Shown piece by piece: positions 1 to 5,614 of a stretch of DNA of 7,982 nt. Under the pieces are notes generated by a model that was not told where the DNA came from, did not search any database, and saw only the letters and a program-made list of their open reading frames with translations. Position numbers and translations under genes: made by a program. Source of the stretch: DAIOHQ01 sp036744635 (lineage in GTDB: Bacteria > Planctomycetota > Phycisphaerae > Tepidisphaerales > Tepidisphaeraceae). Location of the stretch: contig DAIOHQ010000227.1 in NCBI GenBank assembly GCA_036744635.1, positions 1 through 7,982 of the forward strand. The letters run 5' to 3'. Within the stretch, counting starts at the first letter, position 1; each line of letters begins with the position of its first letter.

Positions 1-5
1 GCCAA

Positions 6-138
6 GGCCGGTTTGAAAGATGTGTGGAAGAGCGAGGCGTACTCGCAGACCTGTGTCTTACTGCGTCACTATGCGGCACAGGTCTCGGTGTACCGCGACC
101 TGTGGCACCCATAAATTTCAAACTGACCCATTGCCGAA
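6..138. repeat. MITE-like palindromic repeat, copy 1 (decayed left arm)
   Basis: Positions 36-138 match 3837-3939 without gaps at 97 of 103 bases, in the same orientation. The right end (116-128) reads TTTCAAACTGACC. The left end at 6-18 (GGCCGGTTTGAAA) matches its inverse at 11 of 13 positions, so this copy seems to be the same inverted-repeat element with a worn left arm. There is no credible coding content. Similar short peptides can be read from both copies, but only because the DNA is similar. The element lies just downstream of the ykgJ-like gene and could act as a transcript-end structure. Family and mobiliser are unknown. Confidence 0.75.
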
Positions 139-143
139 GTTCC

Positions 144-159
144 GTCCGCAGAAGCGGAC
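144..159. other. GTCCGC/GCGGAC hairpin downstream of the YkgJ-type gene
   Basis: A perfect 6-bp stem (GTCCGC 144-149, GCGGAC 154-159) closes a 4-base loop about 60 bp past the stop codon of the minus-strand gene ending at 220. No T-tract follows on the minus strand, so it is not a classic intrinsic terminator. A hairpin with the same stem lies at 5615-5631, also just past a stop codon. Confidence 0.4.
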
Positions 160-219
160 CCTACAGAATGCCGCGAAGCCGTGCGGCGTTGGCGTCGGCC
201 TGTGCGCGTGGGTGTAGCC

Positions 220-741
220 CTACTTCTTCGGTTTGGACGTGGGCGGGCTGGCGGGCCAGTCTTTGGCATCGCGCAGGGTTTCGATTTGATTTTGGGTGAA
301 GTGCCGGCCGGTGTTCATGCCGGGGCAGCGGGTTGACGAGCGTTCCCACGCGGCGGCAGTGGCCAGGTTGCCGTGCCAGAAAGGCCAGGTGCGGCACTGC
401 AGCGGGCGCACGGGATAGATGGCGCAGCCGCGCTTGCTCACCGTCACCGTCTGCCCTTCGCGCATCGTCTTCACCTTTGCTTCGGTGAGGAAGACGCAGT
501 CATACATGCCCTGGTTGTTGGTTTCGTTGAGGGAGAATCTTCCGTCGATCTTGCGGCAGCAGCGCTCGACGGTCTGCTCCGGGGTGAGATGGAGGAACTC
601 GGCCAGCCGGGCGATCTCTTCGCGGCTGATCCACACCACGCCTGGCGCTCCGGTGCAGCAGTTGCCGCACTGCGTGCAGGTGAAATTCAGGCCCGCGGAA
701 TACCACGGCTGGGATTTCGTCTCGATCACCTTCAGGTTCAT
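220..741 (-). CDS. YkgJ-type CxxCxxCC cysteine-cluster protein
   Basis: A 173-aa cytoplasmic protein of the YkgJ/'putative zinc- or iron-chelating' family. The N-terminal cluster at residues 20-29 (FTCTQCGNCC) is diagnostic. Further cysteines are at 61, 62, 82 (DCVFL), 106 (GCAIYP), 116 (RPLQCRTWPF) and 139. The CxIYxxRPxxCRxxPF segment is the second conserved block, so the full metal-binding set appears intact. The family is thought to bind a metal or Fe-S centre, but its reaction is not established and none is assigned. The start is the first ATG, 9 bp after the stop of the 70-aa CCGNxCxxCPY gene. No clear Shine-Dalgarno is visible, so translation may be coupled to that gene. The C-terminus (ASPPTSKPKK) is a short unstructured tail. 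Family call is secure; function is open. Confidence 0.9.
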   Translation of the reverse strand: MNLKVIETKSQPWYSAGLNFTCTQCGNCCTGAPGVVWISREEIARLAEFLHLTPEQTVERCCRKIDGRFSLNETNNQGMYDCVFLTEAKVKTMREGQTVTVSKRGCAIYPVRPLQCRTWPFWHGNLATAAAWERSSTRCPGMNTGRHFTQNQIETLRDAKDWPASPPTSKPKK

Positions 742-750
742 CGCATAGAT

Positions 751-963
751 TCAACTGCAGACGGGTTCGGGTTGCAACACTTTCAATGTTCCCGCCTGCA
801 CCGCTTCGGTTCCGGCCCGCTGCGCTTCGGGATAGGGGCAGCTTGCGCAATCGTTGCCGCAGCATTCCCCGCGCCCGAGCAGATATTCGCGCGACAACAC
901 CGCCCGGCCATTTTCATTGAGCGTGTAATCTTTGCCGAGAACCAGTTTCCGCTTCCGTGCCAT
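751..963 (-). CDS. small CCGNxCxxCPY protein (DUF5522-like)
   Basis: A 70-aa basic N-terminal protein with a compact cysteine motif at residues 34-44 (CCGNDCASCPY) and one further Cys near the C-terminus (69). The segment before it (LNENGRAVLSREYLLGRGE) has the layout of DUF5522, as recalled: a short beta-rich stretch, then CCGNGCxxCPY. The four clustered cysteines suggest metal binding; no enzymatic role is known. I chose the ATG at 963 because GGGAAGG lies about 5 bases upstream. A GTG two codons earlier (969) would abut that purine tract with no spacing. The gene is followed after 9 bp by the YkgJ-type gene, so the two are probably co-transcribed. They share a cysteine-rich, non-catalytic appearance. 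Confidence 0.75.
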   Translation of the reverse strand: MARKRKLVLGKDYTLNENGRAVLSREYLLGRGECCGNDCASCPYPEAQRAGTEAVQAGTLKVLQPEPVCS

Positions 964-1174
964 GTCCACCTTCCCGCGCGCCGACAGATCGGAAGTGACA
1001 TCTCCCGCTGGCGCATCTCAAGAAGCCACAGCTCCCGCCGCCACACGACGGCGACGCAAATGCTACGGGTATGGCTGGGCCCGGTTCAAGAGAGTTTTCT
1101 GTCCGGTGCTAAGATCTGTAGAGGCAGCAGTTTGAGACAGTTTTAGGTTCGGTGATATGTTACGGGAATAGCCG
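964..1174. other. intergenic region upstream of the cysteine-rich pair
   Basis: About 210 bp without a supported gene. It should hold the promoter for the two cysteine-rich genes. The best match is weak: TTGAAC at 1084-1089 and TAGCAT at 1060-1065 on the minus strand, with an 18-bp spacer. No intrinsic terminator for the STN-type gene (stop at 1175) is obvious. Plus-strand ORFs across it are extensions of antisense frames and were not accepted. Confidence 0.3.
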
Positions 1175-2320
1175 TCAAAGCGGCTCATCGCCTGTGGGCT
1201 TGGTGGCTGGCTTGGTTGTGGATTTCCAGCCCTCCTCTTTCATCATGCTGCGCAGCTTCTCCAGCTCTTTGGCCGTCTTCTGGTGAATGTACTCGCGCAT
1301 GTCTGCAGTAACCTGCGACTCGGGCACCAGCACTTGAATTCCCAGATCGGGCAGCGTGATCAGCCCGACGATGCGCTCGCGCCCGGCCGGGGCGTTGGCG
1401 GAGTTCCACACATACACACCGCTGTCCTTCACCATGTAGCCCAGGCCGGTGATGCCGGCCAGTGTTTCCAGCGCCTGGCTGATCGAAACGTTCTCGAGGC
1501 GGAACTTGCGGATGGTGCGGAGGTCGGCGGAGATGCGGGCGATGGCGCCGGGCTCGATGTCGAAATGAACCCCGGCCCGGCTCGACAGTTCCGTCAGCAC
1601 CTGCTGCACATCCACGCCGTCGTAGCGGGCGCTGATGGTCTTTTCGAGCTGATGGCGCACGGCATCTTCCTTGGAGACGATCAGGATGCTCTTGCCCCAG
1701 GCGTACCAGGTTGCCCCGGTCTGCTTGGGAATGCACTCGAGCGCCTCAAGCATGGTGGCGTTGCGCGGGATGGAGATCTCCTGCTTCTCGCTGACCACAT
1801 CACCCGGGCGGTATTCCGTCGCGAAGGGGCTTTTCAATTCTGAGAGCTTCTGATCGACCGCATCCGCCAGGGCCTTGAGGGCGATATGGTTTTCCTTCAG
1901 GCCCAATTGAGTTGAAGCCAGCGTCTCCAGCGCCGCCAGCTCCTCGGCCGTCGCCCGCCGGCCGAGCCGGCGAAGCGCCGGCAGCGGCTCCAGCAATACC
2001 GCGGTCTCCTTCACCTCGAAGGTCAAACCGAGCTTGCGGGTAATCGCCTGCAGCGCCTGCCGCACCGTCTGGTTTTCGATCTTGGCGGAGATGTTGGTTT
2101 GCTCGCCCCAGGGCAGCAGGTCCCAGACCTCGGACTCGGCCTCGATCGGCACACTGGTGTCCTTGGTGATCTTCTCCATCGCCTGCCGCAAGACGCCGTT
2201 CACCTCGAGCTTGGCCACCGGCTTGTCCAGCGCCTCGTTGATCAAGGCCGGCGTATCATCCGCGGCAAGCGACAGCGGCGCCAGAGAGCACAGCAGGAGC
2301 GAAGCAATCAACCAGCGCAT
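1175..2320 (-). CDS. exported protein with STN/secretin-N-like repeats
   Basis: 381 aa from the ATG at 2320, which has GGAG six bases upstream and opens a clean signal peptide (MRWLIASLLLCSLAPLSLAA, residues 1-20). A TTG at 2455 would add 45 residues in front of the signal and is rejected. Residues about 35-112 and 180-306 each hold two short helix-plus-strand units of the STN/secretin-N type, e.g. 'ENQTVRQALQAITRKLGLTF' (82-101) and 'LENVSISQALETLAGITGLG' (275-294). A helical linker spans 122-165. The C-terminus (341-381) is a charged helix, then a Lys/Thr/Pro tail. No outer-membrane barrel or secretin domain follows, so this is a free exported protein. Its place right behind a sigma/anti-sigma pair suggests an envelope signal sensor, by analogy with the FecA STN domain. 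A structural role in an envelope complex is the alternative. No function is proven. Confidence 0.8.
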   Translation of the reverse strand: MRWLIASLLLCSLAPLSLAADDTPALINEALDKPVAKLEVNGVLRQAMEKITKDTSVPIEAESEVWDLLPWGEQTNISAKIENQTVRQALQAITRKLGLTFEVKETAVLLEPLPALRRLGRRATAEELAALETLASTQLGLKENHIALKALADAVDQKLSELKSPFATEYRPGDVVSEKQEISIPRNATMLEALECIPKQTGATWYAWGKSILIVSKEDAVRHQLEKTISARYDGVDVQQVLTELSSRAGVHFDIEPGAIARISADLRTIRKFRLENVSISQALETLAGITGLGYMVKDSGVYVWNSANAPAGRERIVGLITLPDLGIQVLVPESQVTADMREYIHQKTAKELEKLRSMMKEEGWKSTTKPATKPTGDEPL

Positions 2321-2451
2321 GAGAATCTCCATAAGCGCGTGCCGCACCGTCGTCGGCCCGCATATACGGGCGATTGTAGCCACAAACTGCCGACAATGCT
2401 CAAATGCCGGTGCAGATGCTGGCTCAACCGTGGACTGGGAAAAGGAAGCGA
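2321..2451. other. spacer between anti-sigma and STN genes, with small hairpin
   Basis: 131 bp separate the anti-sigma stop from the STN-type start. On the minus strand GCCCGTATATGCGGGC (2371-2356) can form a stem of five G-C pairs plus one G-U, in the leader of the STN-type gene. A TACAAT hexamer (2378-2373) could be a -10 box, but no -35 box lies at a suitable distance. The gene may be co-transcribed with the sigma operon or have its own promoter; the sequence does not decide. Confidence 0.3.
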
Positions 2452-3045
2452 TCAATACGGCGCTTGGGGGGAGTAGGGGCTGAGGTCAGCGTCGGGCGCT
2501 TGGTCGATAAGGACAAGCGTTCGGGATGGAGTGCTGGCGACGGGGTTGTTTGCGTAGCCGTTGGCCACGTATGTCGGCGAAGGACTGACCGTTACCGTCG
2601 GCTGGCCGGTGGTGCTGGCGACGTTGACGATGCGGATGTCGGTCTTGGCGGCCAGGTCTTTTCCGCCGGTAGTGGTCGGCTTCACCCTCGGCGTTCCGGA
2701 CTGGGTGACGACGAAGGTGACGATTCCCACGCCGCTGGCCAGCAACACGCAGGCGGCGATGGCCAGCTTGCGGGCGGAGTGGACCCACGGCAGGACGTAG
2801 TTCTTGCGCCCCTGCTCTTCCTGTTCATCAATGGCGCTGGAAATATGCTGTGCCAGCCGATTCCAATCGATGGCCGGCAGCGGCAGGGCGGCCTGCGTCA
2901 GGCCGGTGAGGCGGCGATATGCATCGGCCAGCTCGCGGGCTTCGGAATCATTCGCCAGCCGCGCCTCCAGCGCAGGAATTTCGCCGGCGGGCAGGGTGCC
3001 GTCGGCGTATTGCGAAATCGAAAATTCCAGTTTCTCGTCGATCAT
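2452..3045 (-). CDS. single-pass membrane anti-sigma factor
   Basis: 197 aa, starting 13 bp after the stop of the ECF sigma gene, the standard place for its cognate antagonist. The N-terminal cytoplasmic part (1-90) has the anti-sigma look: 'ISQYADGTLPAGEIPALEAR' followed by a helix ending DAYRRL. One membrane span lies at about 94-113 (LAIAACVLLASGVGIVTFVV), preceded by basic residues (R92, K93), which predicts cytoplasm-in topology. The exported tail (114-197) is Thr/Ser/Pro/Val-rich and ends 'SPYSPQAPY'. There is no HxxxCxxC zinc motif and only one Cys, inside the span, so it is not a zinc-binding anti-sigma. The start is the only good ATG; its ribosome site is weak (GAG), fitting coupled translation. 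Expected role: hold the sigma factor at the membrane until an envelope signal arrives. Confidence 0.85.
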   Translation of the reverse strand: MIDEKLEFSISQYADGTLPAGEIPALEARLANDSEARELADAYRRLTGLTQAALPLPAIDWNRLAQHISSAIDEQEEQGRKNYVLPWVHSARKLAIAACVLLASGVGIVTFVVTQSGTPRVKPTTTGGKDLAAKTDIRIVNVASTTGQPTVTVSPSPTYVANGYANNPVASTPSRTLVLIDQAPDADLSPYSPQAPY

Positions 3046-3058
3046 GGGAGACTCGGGA

Positions 3059-3682
3059 TTATACGTATCCCTTTAACAACTCTTTCAACTTCTTCCGTCC
3101 CTGGAATACGTGCCATTTCACCGCCTCGACGCTGCACTGCAGCGCCTCGGCCACGTCCTTTTGCGGCATTTCGTCGATGGTGAACATCACGATCGCCAGC
3201 CGCTGTTTCTCCGGCAATTCCTTCAGGGCCTCCTGCAAGCGCCGGCCCATTTCTTCACTTTCCATCGCCCGCTGCGGATCGCCGCTCTTGGCCGTCCATT
3301 CGCTGCCGCCGCTGTCAATCTTTCCCCCTTCGGCCGGGCCGAAAATATCGTCCAGCGGCAACTGCGAGCGGGTCTTTCTGCTACGGCGGAAATTCAACGA
3401 CAGGTTCGAGACGATTCGCATCAGCCAGCCGCCAAACGCTTGGGGCTTCTGCAACGTGCTGAGACTTGCATAGGCCTTCAGAAACGCATCCTGCGTGACT
3501 TCGAGCGAATCATGGCTGTTTCCGAGCAGCCGATACGAAACCGCGACCGCCTGCCGCTGGTAGCGCCGCACCAGCACGTCAAACGCATCTCTTGATCCTT
3601 CAAGAGTTTGCGATACGAGCTGGCCGTCCGTCGGCGACGCGATACCACCGTGTGCAGCGTGTTCGTTCGCCTTCGGTTCCAT
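3059..3682 (-). CDS. ECF-type RNA polymerase sigma factor
   Basis: 207 aa, a normal length for an extracytoplasmic-function sigma factor. Region 2 spans about 33-103 (AFDVLVRRYQRQAVAVSYRL, then EVTQDAFLKAY and 'AFGGWLMRIVSNLSLNFRRS'). A variable linker (104-143) follows. Region 4 spans about 145-203, with the helix-turn-helix KDVAEALQCSVEAVKWHVFQ and the closing GRKKLKELL. Region 3 is absent, as expected. It directs RNA polymerase to a small regulon and is presumably held inactive by the anti-sigma encoded 13 bp downstream. The only suitable ATG (3682) has no Shine-Dalgarno; the mRNA may have a short or leaderless 5' end. I found no convincing promoter or ECF-type autoregulatory site upstream. 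The MITE-like repeat ends about 130 bp upstream of the start. Confidence 0.95.
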   Translation of the reverse strand: MEPKANEHAAHGGIASPTDGQLVSQTLEGSRDAFDVLVRRYQRQAVAVSYRLLGNSHDSLEVTQDAFLKAYASLSTLQKPQAFGGWLMRIVSNLSLNFRRSRKTRSQLPLDDIFGPAEGGKIDSGGSEWTAKSGDPQRAMESEEMGRRLQEALKELPEKQRLAIVMFTIDEMPQKDVAEALQCSVEAVKWHVFQGRKKLKELLKGYV

Positions 3683-3810
3683 AAAGCAGACACAGTAATA
3701 GGTAGGAGGTTAGAAGGAACCTGACATTTTCAATAGACGCCAAGCACGGGGGCGCTAGATGTAGGGCCATCATAGAGTCAACCCCAACATCTGGTACGAA
3801 ATCCCGGGTA
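3683..3810. other. upstream region of the sigma operon, no clear site
   Basis: 128 bp between the sigma start and the MITE-like repeat. TTGACT (minus strand, 3782-3777) and TTGAAA (3733-3728) resemble -35 boxes but neither has a good -10 at 16-18 bp. TATTAC (3700-3695) resembles a -10 box but lacks a partner. No ECF-type GGAAC/CGTC pair is visible at the right spacing. The promoter is unassigned. Confidence 0.25.
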
Positions 3811-3939
3811 GTGGGTCAGTTTGGGTGCCACAGGTCGGCGTACTCGCAGACCTGTGTCTTACTGCGTCGCTATGCGGCAAAGGTCTCGGAGTACCGCGAC
3901 CTGTGGCACCCGGAAATTCCAAACTGACCCATTGCCGAA
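3811..3939. repeat. MITE-like palindromic repeat, copy 2 (intact)
   Basis: The ends are perfect inverted repeats: GGGTCAGTTTGG (3813-3824) and CCAAACTGACCC (3919-3930). Just inside, GGGTGCCACAGGTC (3823-3836) pairs with GACCTGTGGCACCC (3898-3911), and ACTCGCAGACCT (3842-3853) nearly pairs with AGGTCTCGGAGT (3881-3892). The whole element can therefore fold into one long hairpin with a loop near 3860-3875. Similarity to copy 1 continues past the right end through ATTGCCGAA (3931-3939). It lies 21 bp past the trpA stop and may act as an mRNA end or insulating structure before the sigma operon. No transposase gene is in the window. Confidence 0.8.
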
Positions 3940-3959
3940 ATCCTTGCAAAATTTTGTTG

Positions 3960-4775
3960 CTAACGAACCTGGCTCAGCAGTTCTTTGCAATACGCGCCAA
4001 CCGCCCGCGCGACTCCCTGCGGGCCTTGGGCCGCGTGCTGCTTGATCCGTTTGACCACCGCGCTGCCGACGATTGCGCCGTCGGCGACGCCTTGCAACTG
4101 CTTGACGTGCGCGGCCGTCGAGATTCCGAAACCGACGCAAACTGGCTTGTGCGTCAACGCCTTGAGCTCGCGCACATTCTGCGCCAAGTCGGCCGGCAAC
4201 TGGTTGCGCTCGCCGGTGATGCCGGAGACGGAGAGATAATATACAAAGCCGCTGCATAATCCTGCGATTTCTTTTCGGCGTGTGGCCGAGGTGGTTGGCG
4301 CCACCAGCAGAATTGTATCCAAACCCGCTTGGCGCACCTGGGCGCAGACGCGCTGGGCTTCGGGCGGGGGGAGGTCGGGCAGGATCAATCCATCAAAACC
4401 GGCAGCCTTGGCGTCCTGGAGGAATTTGTCCAGCCCGTAGCGGAAGACGATGCTGTAGCTGAGCATGGCGACCAGCGGGATGGAAATAGTGGCGCGGGCC
4501 TGGCGAATCATGTCGAGAATTTGCGGAATCCGCACCTTCCTGGCCAGTGCCTCGACGAAGGCTTCCTGGATGGTGGGCCCATCGGCGATGGGGTCGGAGA
4601 AGGGAAAGCCGACTTCGATGAGGGTGGCGCCGGCGATTTCCAGTTCCCTGAGCGATGCCGCAGTGGTGGGCAGATCGGGATAGCCGGCGGCGATGAACGG
4701 CATCAGGGCGATCTGGCCTTTGGCGCGCAGGGTCGCAAAACTCTCTGAAATGCTTCGCCGGCCGGTTGGTTTCAT
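3960..4775 (-). CDS. trpA: tryptophan synthase alpha chain
   Basis: 271 aa, close to the usual 260-270. TrpA is a TIM barrel that cleaves indole-3-glycerol phosphate to indole and glyceraldehyde-3-phosphate and passes indole to TrpB in the cytoplasm. The catalytic Glu and Asp are present in 'TLIEVGFPFSDPIADGPTIQ' (E54, D65). 'GLILPDLPPPEA' (129-140), 'YYLSVSGITG' (179-188) and the phosphate-binding 'VGFGIST...IVGSAVVK' (214-242) are intact. Where many TrpA have YYNPIF, this one has SYSIVF (106-111), a form I associate with planctomycetes. GGAAAG lies just upstream of the ATG. TrpB is not adjacent: Uma2 lies upstream and the MITE-like repeat plus the sigma operon downstream, so the gene appears monocistronic with its own promoter (4797-4824). 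The implied leader of about 15 nt is too short for attenuation. Confidence 0.97.
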   Translation of the reverse strand: MKPTGRRSISESFATLRAKGQIALMPFIAAGYPDLPTTAASLRELEIAGATLIEVGFPFSDPIADGPTIQEAFVEALARKVRIPQILDMIRQARATISIPLVAMLSYSIVFRYGLDKFLQDAKAAGFDGLILPDLPPPEAQRVCAQVRQAGLDTILLVAPTTSATRRKEIAGLCSGFVYYLSVSGITGERNQLPADLAQNVRELKALTHKPVCVGFGISTAAHVKQLQGVADGAIVGSAVVKRIKQHAAQGPQGVARAVGAYCKELLSQVR

Positions 4776-4796
4776 GCGCTTTCCGTAATCGAAGCG

Positions 4797-4824
4797 ATGA
4801 TACGGGACGGGGGGGCAGGGTCAA
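4797..4824 (-). promoter_or_regulatory. predicted sigma70-type promoter of trpA
   Basis: On the minus strand TTGACC (4824-4819) and TATCAT (4802-4797) are separated by 16 bp. Each matches the consensus at 5 of 6 positions. Initiation near 4790 would give a leader of about 15 nt containing GGAAAG. The spacer is almost pure C on the minus strand, i.e. G-rich on the plus strand. Confidence 0.6.
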
Positions 4825-4858
4825 GATGAGGCCGGGCGATGGGAATGTCGTGGCCGAA

Positions 4859-4907
4859 AGATATGGCCGGATTCGGGCAGATGAGTACACCTGCCACTCA
4901 TCCAGCC
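4859..4907 (-). repeat. 49-bp structured repeat, copy A
   Basis: Matches 7934-7982 at 45 of 49 positions in the same orientation. Read on the minus strand, an outer stem GGCTGGAT/ATCCGGCC (one G-U pair) encloses an inner stem GGCAGG/TCTGCC (one G-U pair). An alternative 6-bp stem ATGAGT/ACTCAT is also possible in this copy. It lies between the Uma2 stop and the trpA promoter, 34 bp upstream of the trpA -35 box. It could belong to the 3' end of the Uma2 transcript or be a protein-binding site. No known riboswitch or tRNA matches it. Confidence 0.7.
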
Positions 4908-4956
4908 ATGGCAGACAGGAATGTCTCCCCCACCAATTATTGTCTGGGGATTGTCT

Positions 4957-5598
4957 CTACAGCATTTTCCACGCCTTCAGGATCGACTTGAGGGTGGGGA
5001 GGGGGCGGCGCCAGAGCCAGTCTGTTTCCAGCCAGAGGCCTTTGATGACAACGCTGCGGTAGATGCCGTCGGCGGCCCCCCCTACAAGAACGTTCTGGTA
5101 GGTGCGGTCGCGGCCAAGCTGGTAGAACTCGGCCATCTTGCGCTCGGGGTCGATGAGCCAGTATTCGCGGACGCCGCCTTGTTCGTATTCAACATATTTA
5201 TTGCCGCGATCGAGAGCGCGGCTGCCGGGGGAGATGACTTCGACGACGAGATCGGCGGGGCCCTCAAGATGGGAGCTCTTAACGCGATTCAGATTCTTTT
5301 TGGCGACGAAGAAGACATCAGGAGAGCGGGAAAACTCCGCCCCGATCTTCATTTGAAATGGCTCGCCGTAAACCTGCCCCAGGTTTTCTCGTTCGACAAA
5401 TTCGCCGAGAATGCGCACCAGCCAGATATTGATGATCGAATGCTCGTTGGATACAGGCGCCATTGGCACAACCTCCCCGTTGACCCACTCCACCGGACCA
5501 TGGAAGGTATCGGATTCGAGAAACTCCTCATACGTCATCCGCACGCGGTCAGCGGACGGCGGCGCATCGGGGAAGGTGGAGAGTGCTCGTGACGCCAT
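4957..5598 (-). CDS. Uma2-family PD-(D/E)XK nuclease-fold protein
   Basis: 213 aa, typical of the Uma2 (DUF820) family, which has the restriction-endonuclease fold. Family marks in order: 'MTYEEFLES' (21-29), 'VEWVNGEVVPMAPVSNEHS' (36-54), 'RSPDVFFV' (91-98, candidate catalytic D94), 'ADLVVEVISPGSRALDRGNK' (115-134, candidate E120) and YVEYEQGGVREYWLIDPER (135-153). All key positions seem present, so the fold is intact. These proteins are highly multiplied in cyanobacteria and planctomycetes. Substrate and cellular role are unknown, and no methylase or other restriction partner lies nearby. I kept the first ATG: no ribosome site precedes it, but a good extended -10 places the transcript start at or next to the ATG. 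An internal ATG at 5538 also lacks a ribosome site. Confidence 0.92.
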   Translation of the reverse strand: MASRALSTFPDAPPSADRVRMTYEEFLESDTFHGPVEWVNGEVVPMAPVSNEHSIINIWLVRILGEFVERENLGQVYGEPFQMKIGAEFSRSPDVFFVAKKNLNRVKSSHLEGPADLVVEVISPGSRALDRGNKYVEYEQGGVREYWLIDPERKMAEFYQLGRDRTYQNVLVGGAADGIYRSVVIKGLWLETDWLWRRPLPTLKSILKAWKML

Positions 5599-5604
5599 GA
5601 TGAC

Positions 5605-5613
5605 AGTATAGCA
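5605..5613 (-). promoter_or_regulatory. extended -10 promoter, probable leaderless Uma2 mRNA
   Basis: On the minus strand TGCTATACT is a full TGn-TATACT extended -10 element. Only six bases (GTCATC) separate it from the ATG at 5598, so transcription should begin at or next to the A of the start codon. No good -35 box is visible, which extended -10 promoters can tolerate. No Shine-Dalgarno precedes the gene, consistent with leaderless translation. Confidence 0.5.
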
Positions 5614-5614
5614 T

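Noticed and set aside
373..1146. 257-aa plus-strand ORF across the cysteine-rich pair
   Set aside because: It is antisense to the CxxCxxCC and CCGNxCxxCPY genes and shows no family marks.
2321..2455. Upstream TTG start adding 45 residues to the STN-type protein
   Set aside because: It would place non-signal sequence ahead of a clean signal peptide and overlap the anti-sigma stop. The ATG at 2320 has GGAG at correct spacing.
2404..3183. 259-aa plus-strand ORF across the anti-sigma and sigma genes
   Set aside because: It is antisense to two recognised proteins, is Gly/Arg-rich without a domain, and crosses their gene boundary.
3821..4045. Similar short peptides encoded at 20-217 and 3821-4045
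   Set aside because: The similarity comes only from the palindromic DNA repeat. Neither frame has a ribosome site or stays similar beyond the repeat.
4776..4796. trp leader peptide or T-box upstream of trpA
   Set aside because: The predicted leader is only about 15 nt, with no Trp codons, attenuator or T-box motif.
4957..5598. Uma2 protein as part of a restriction-modification or defence island
   Set aside because: No methylase, helicase, toxin or other defence gene is adjacent. Uma2 genes are commonly scattered singly.
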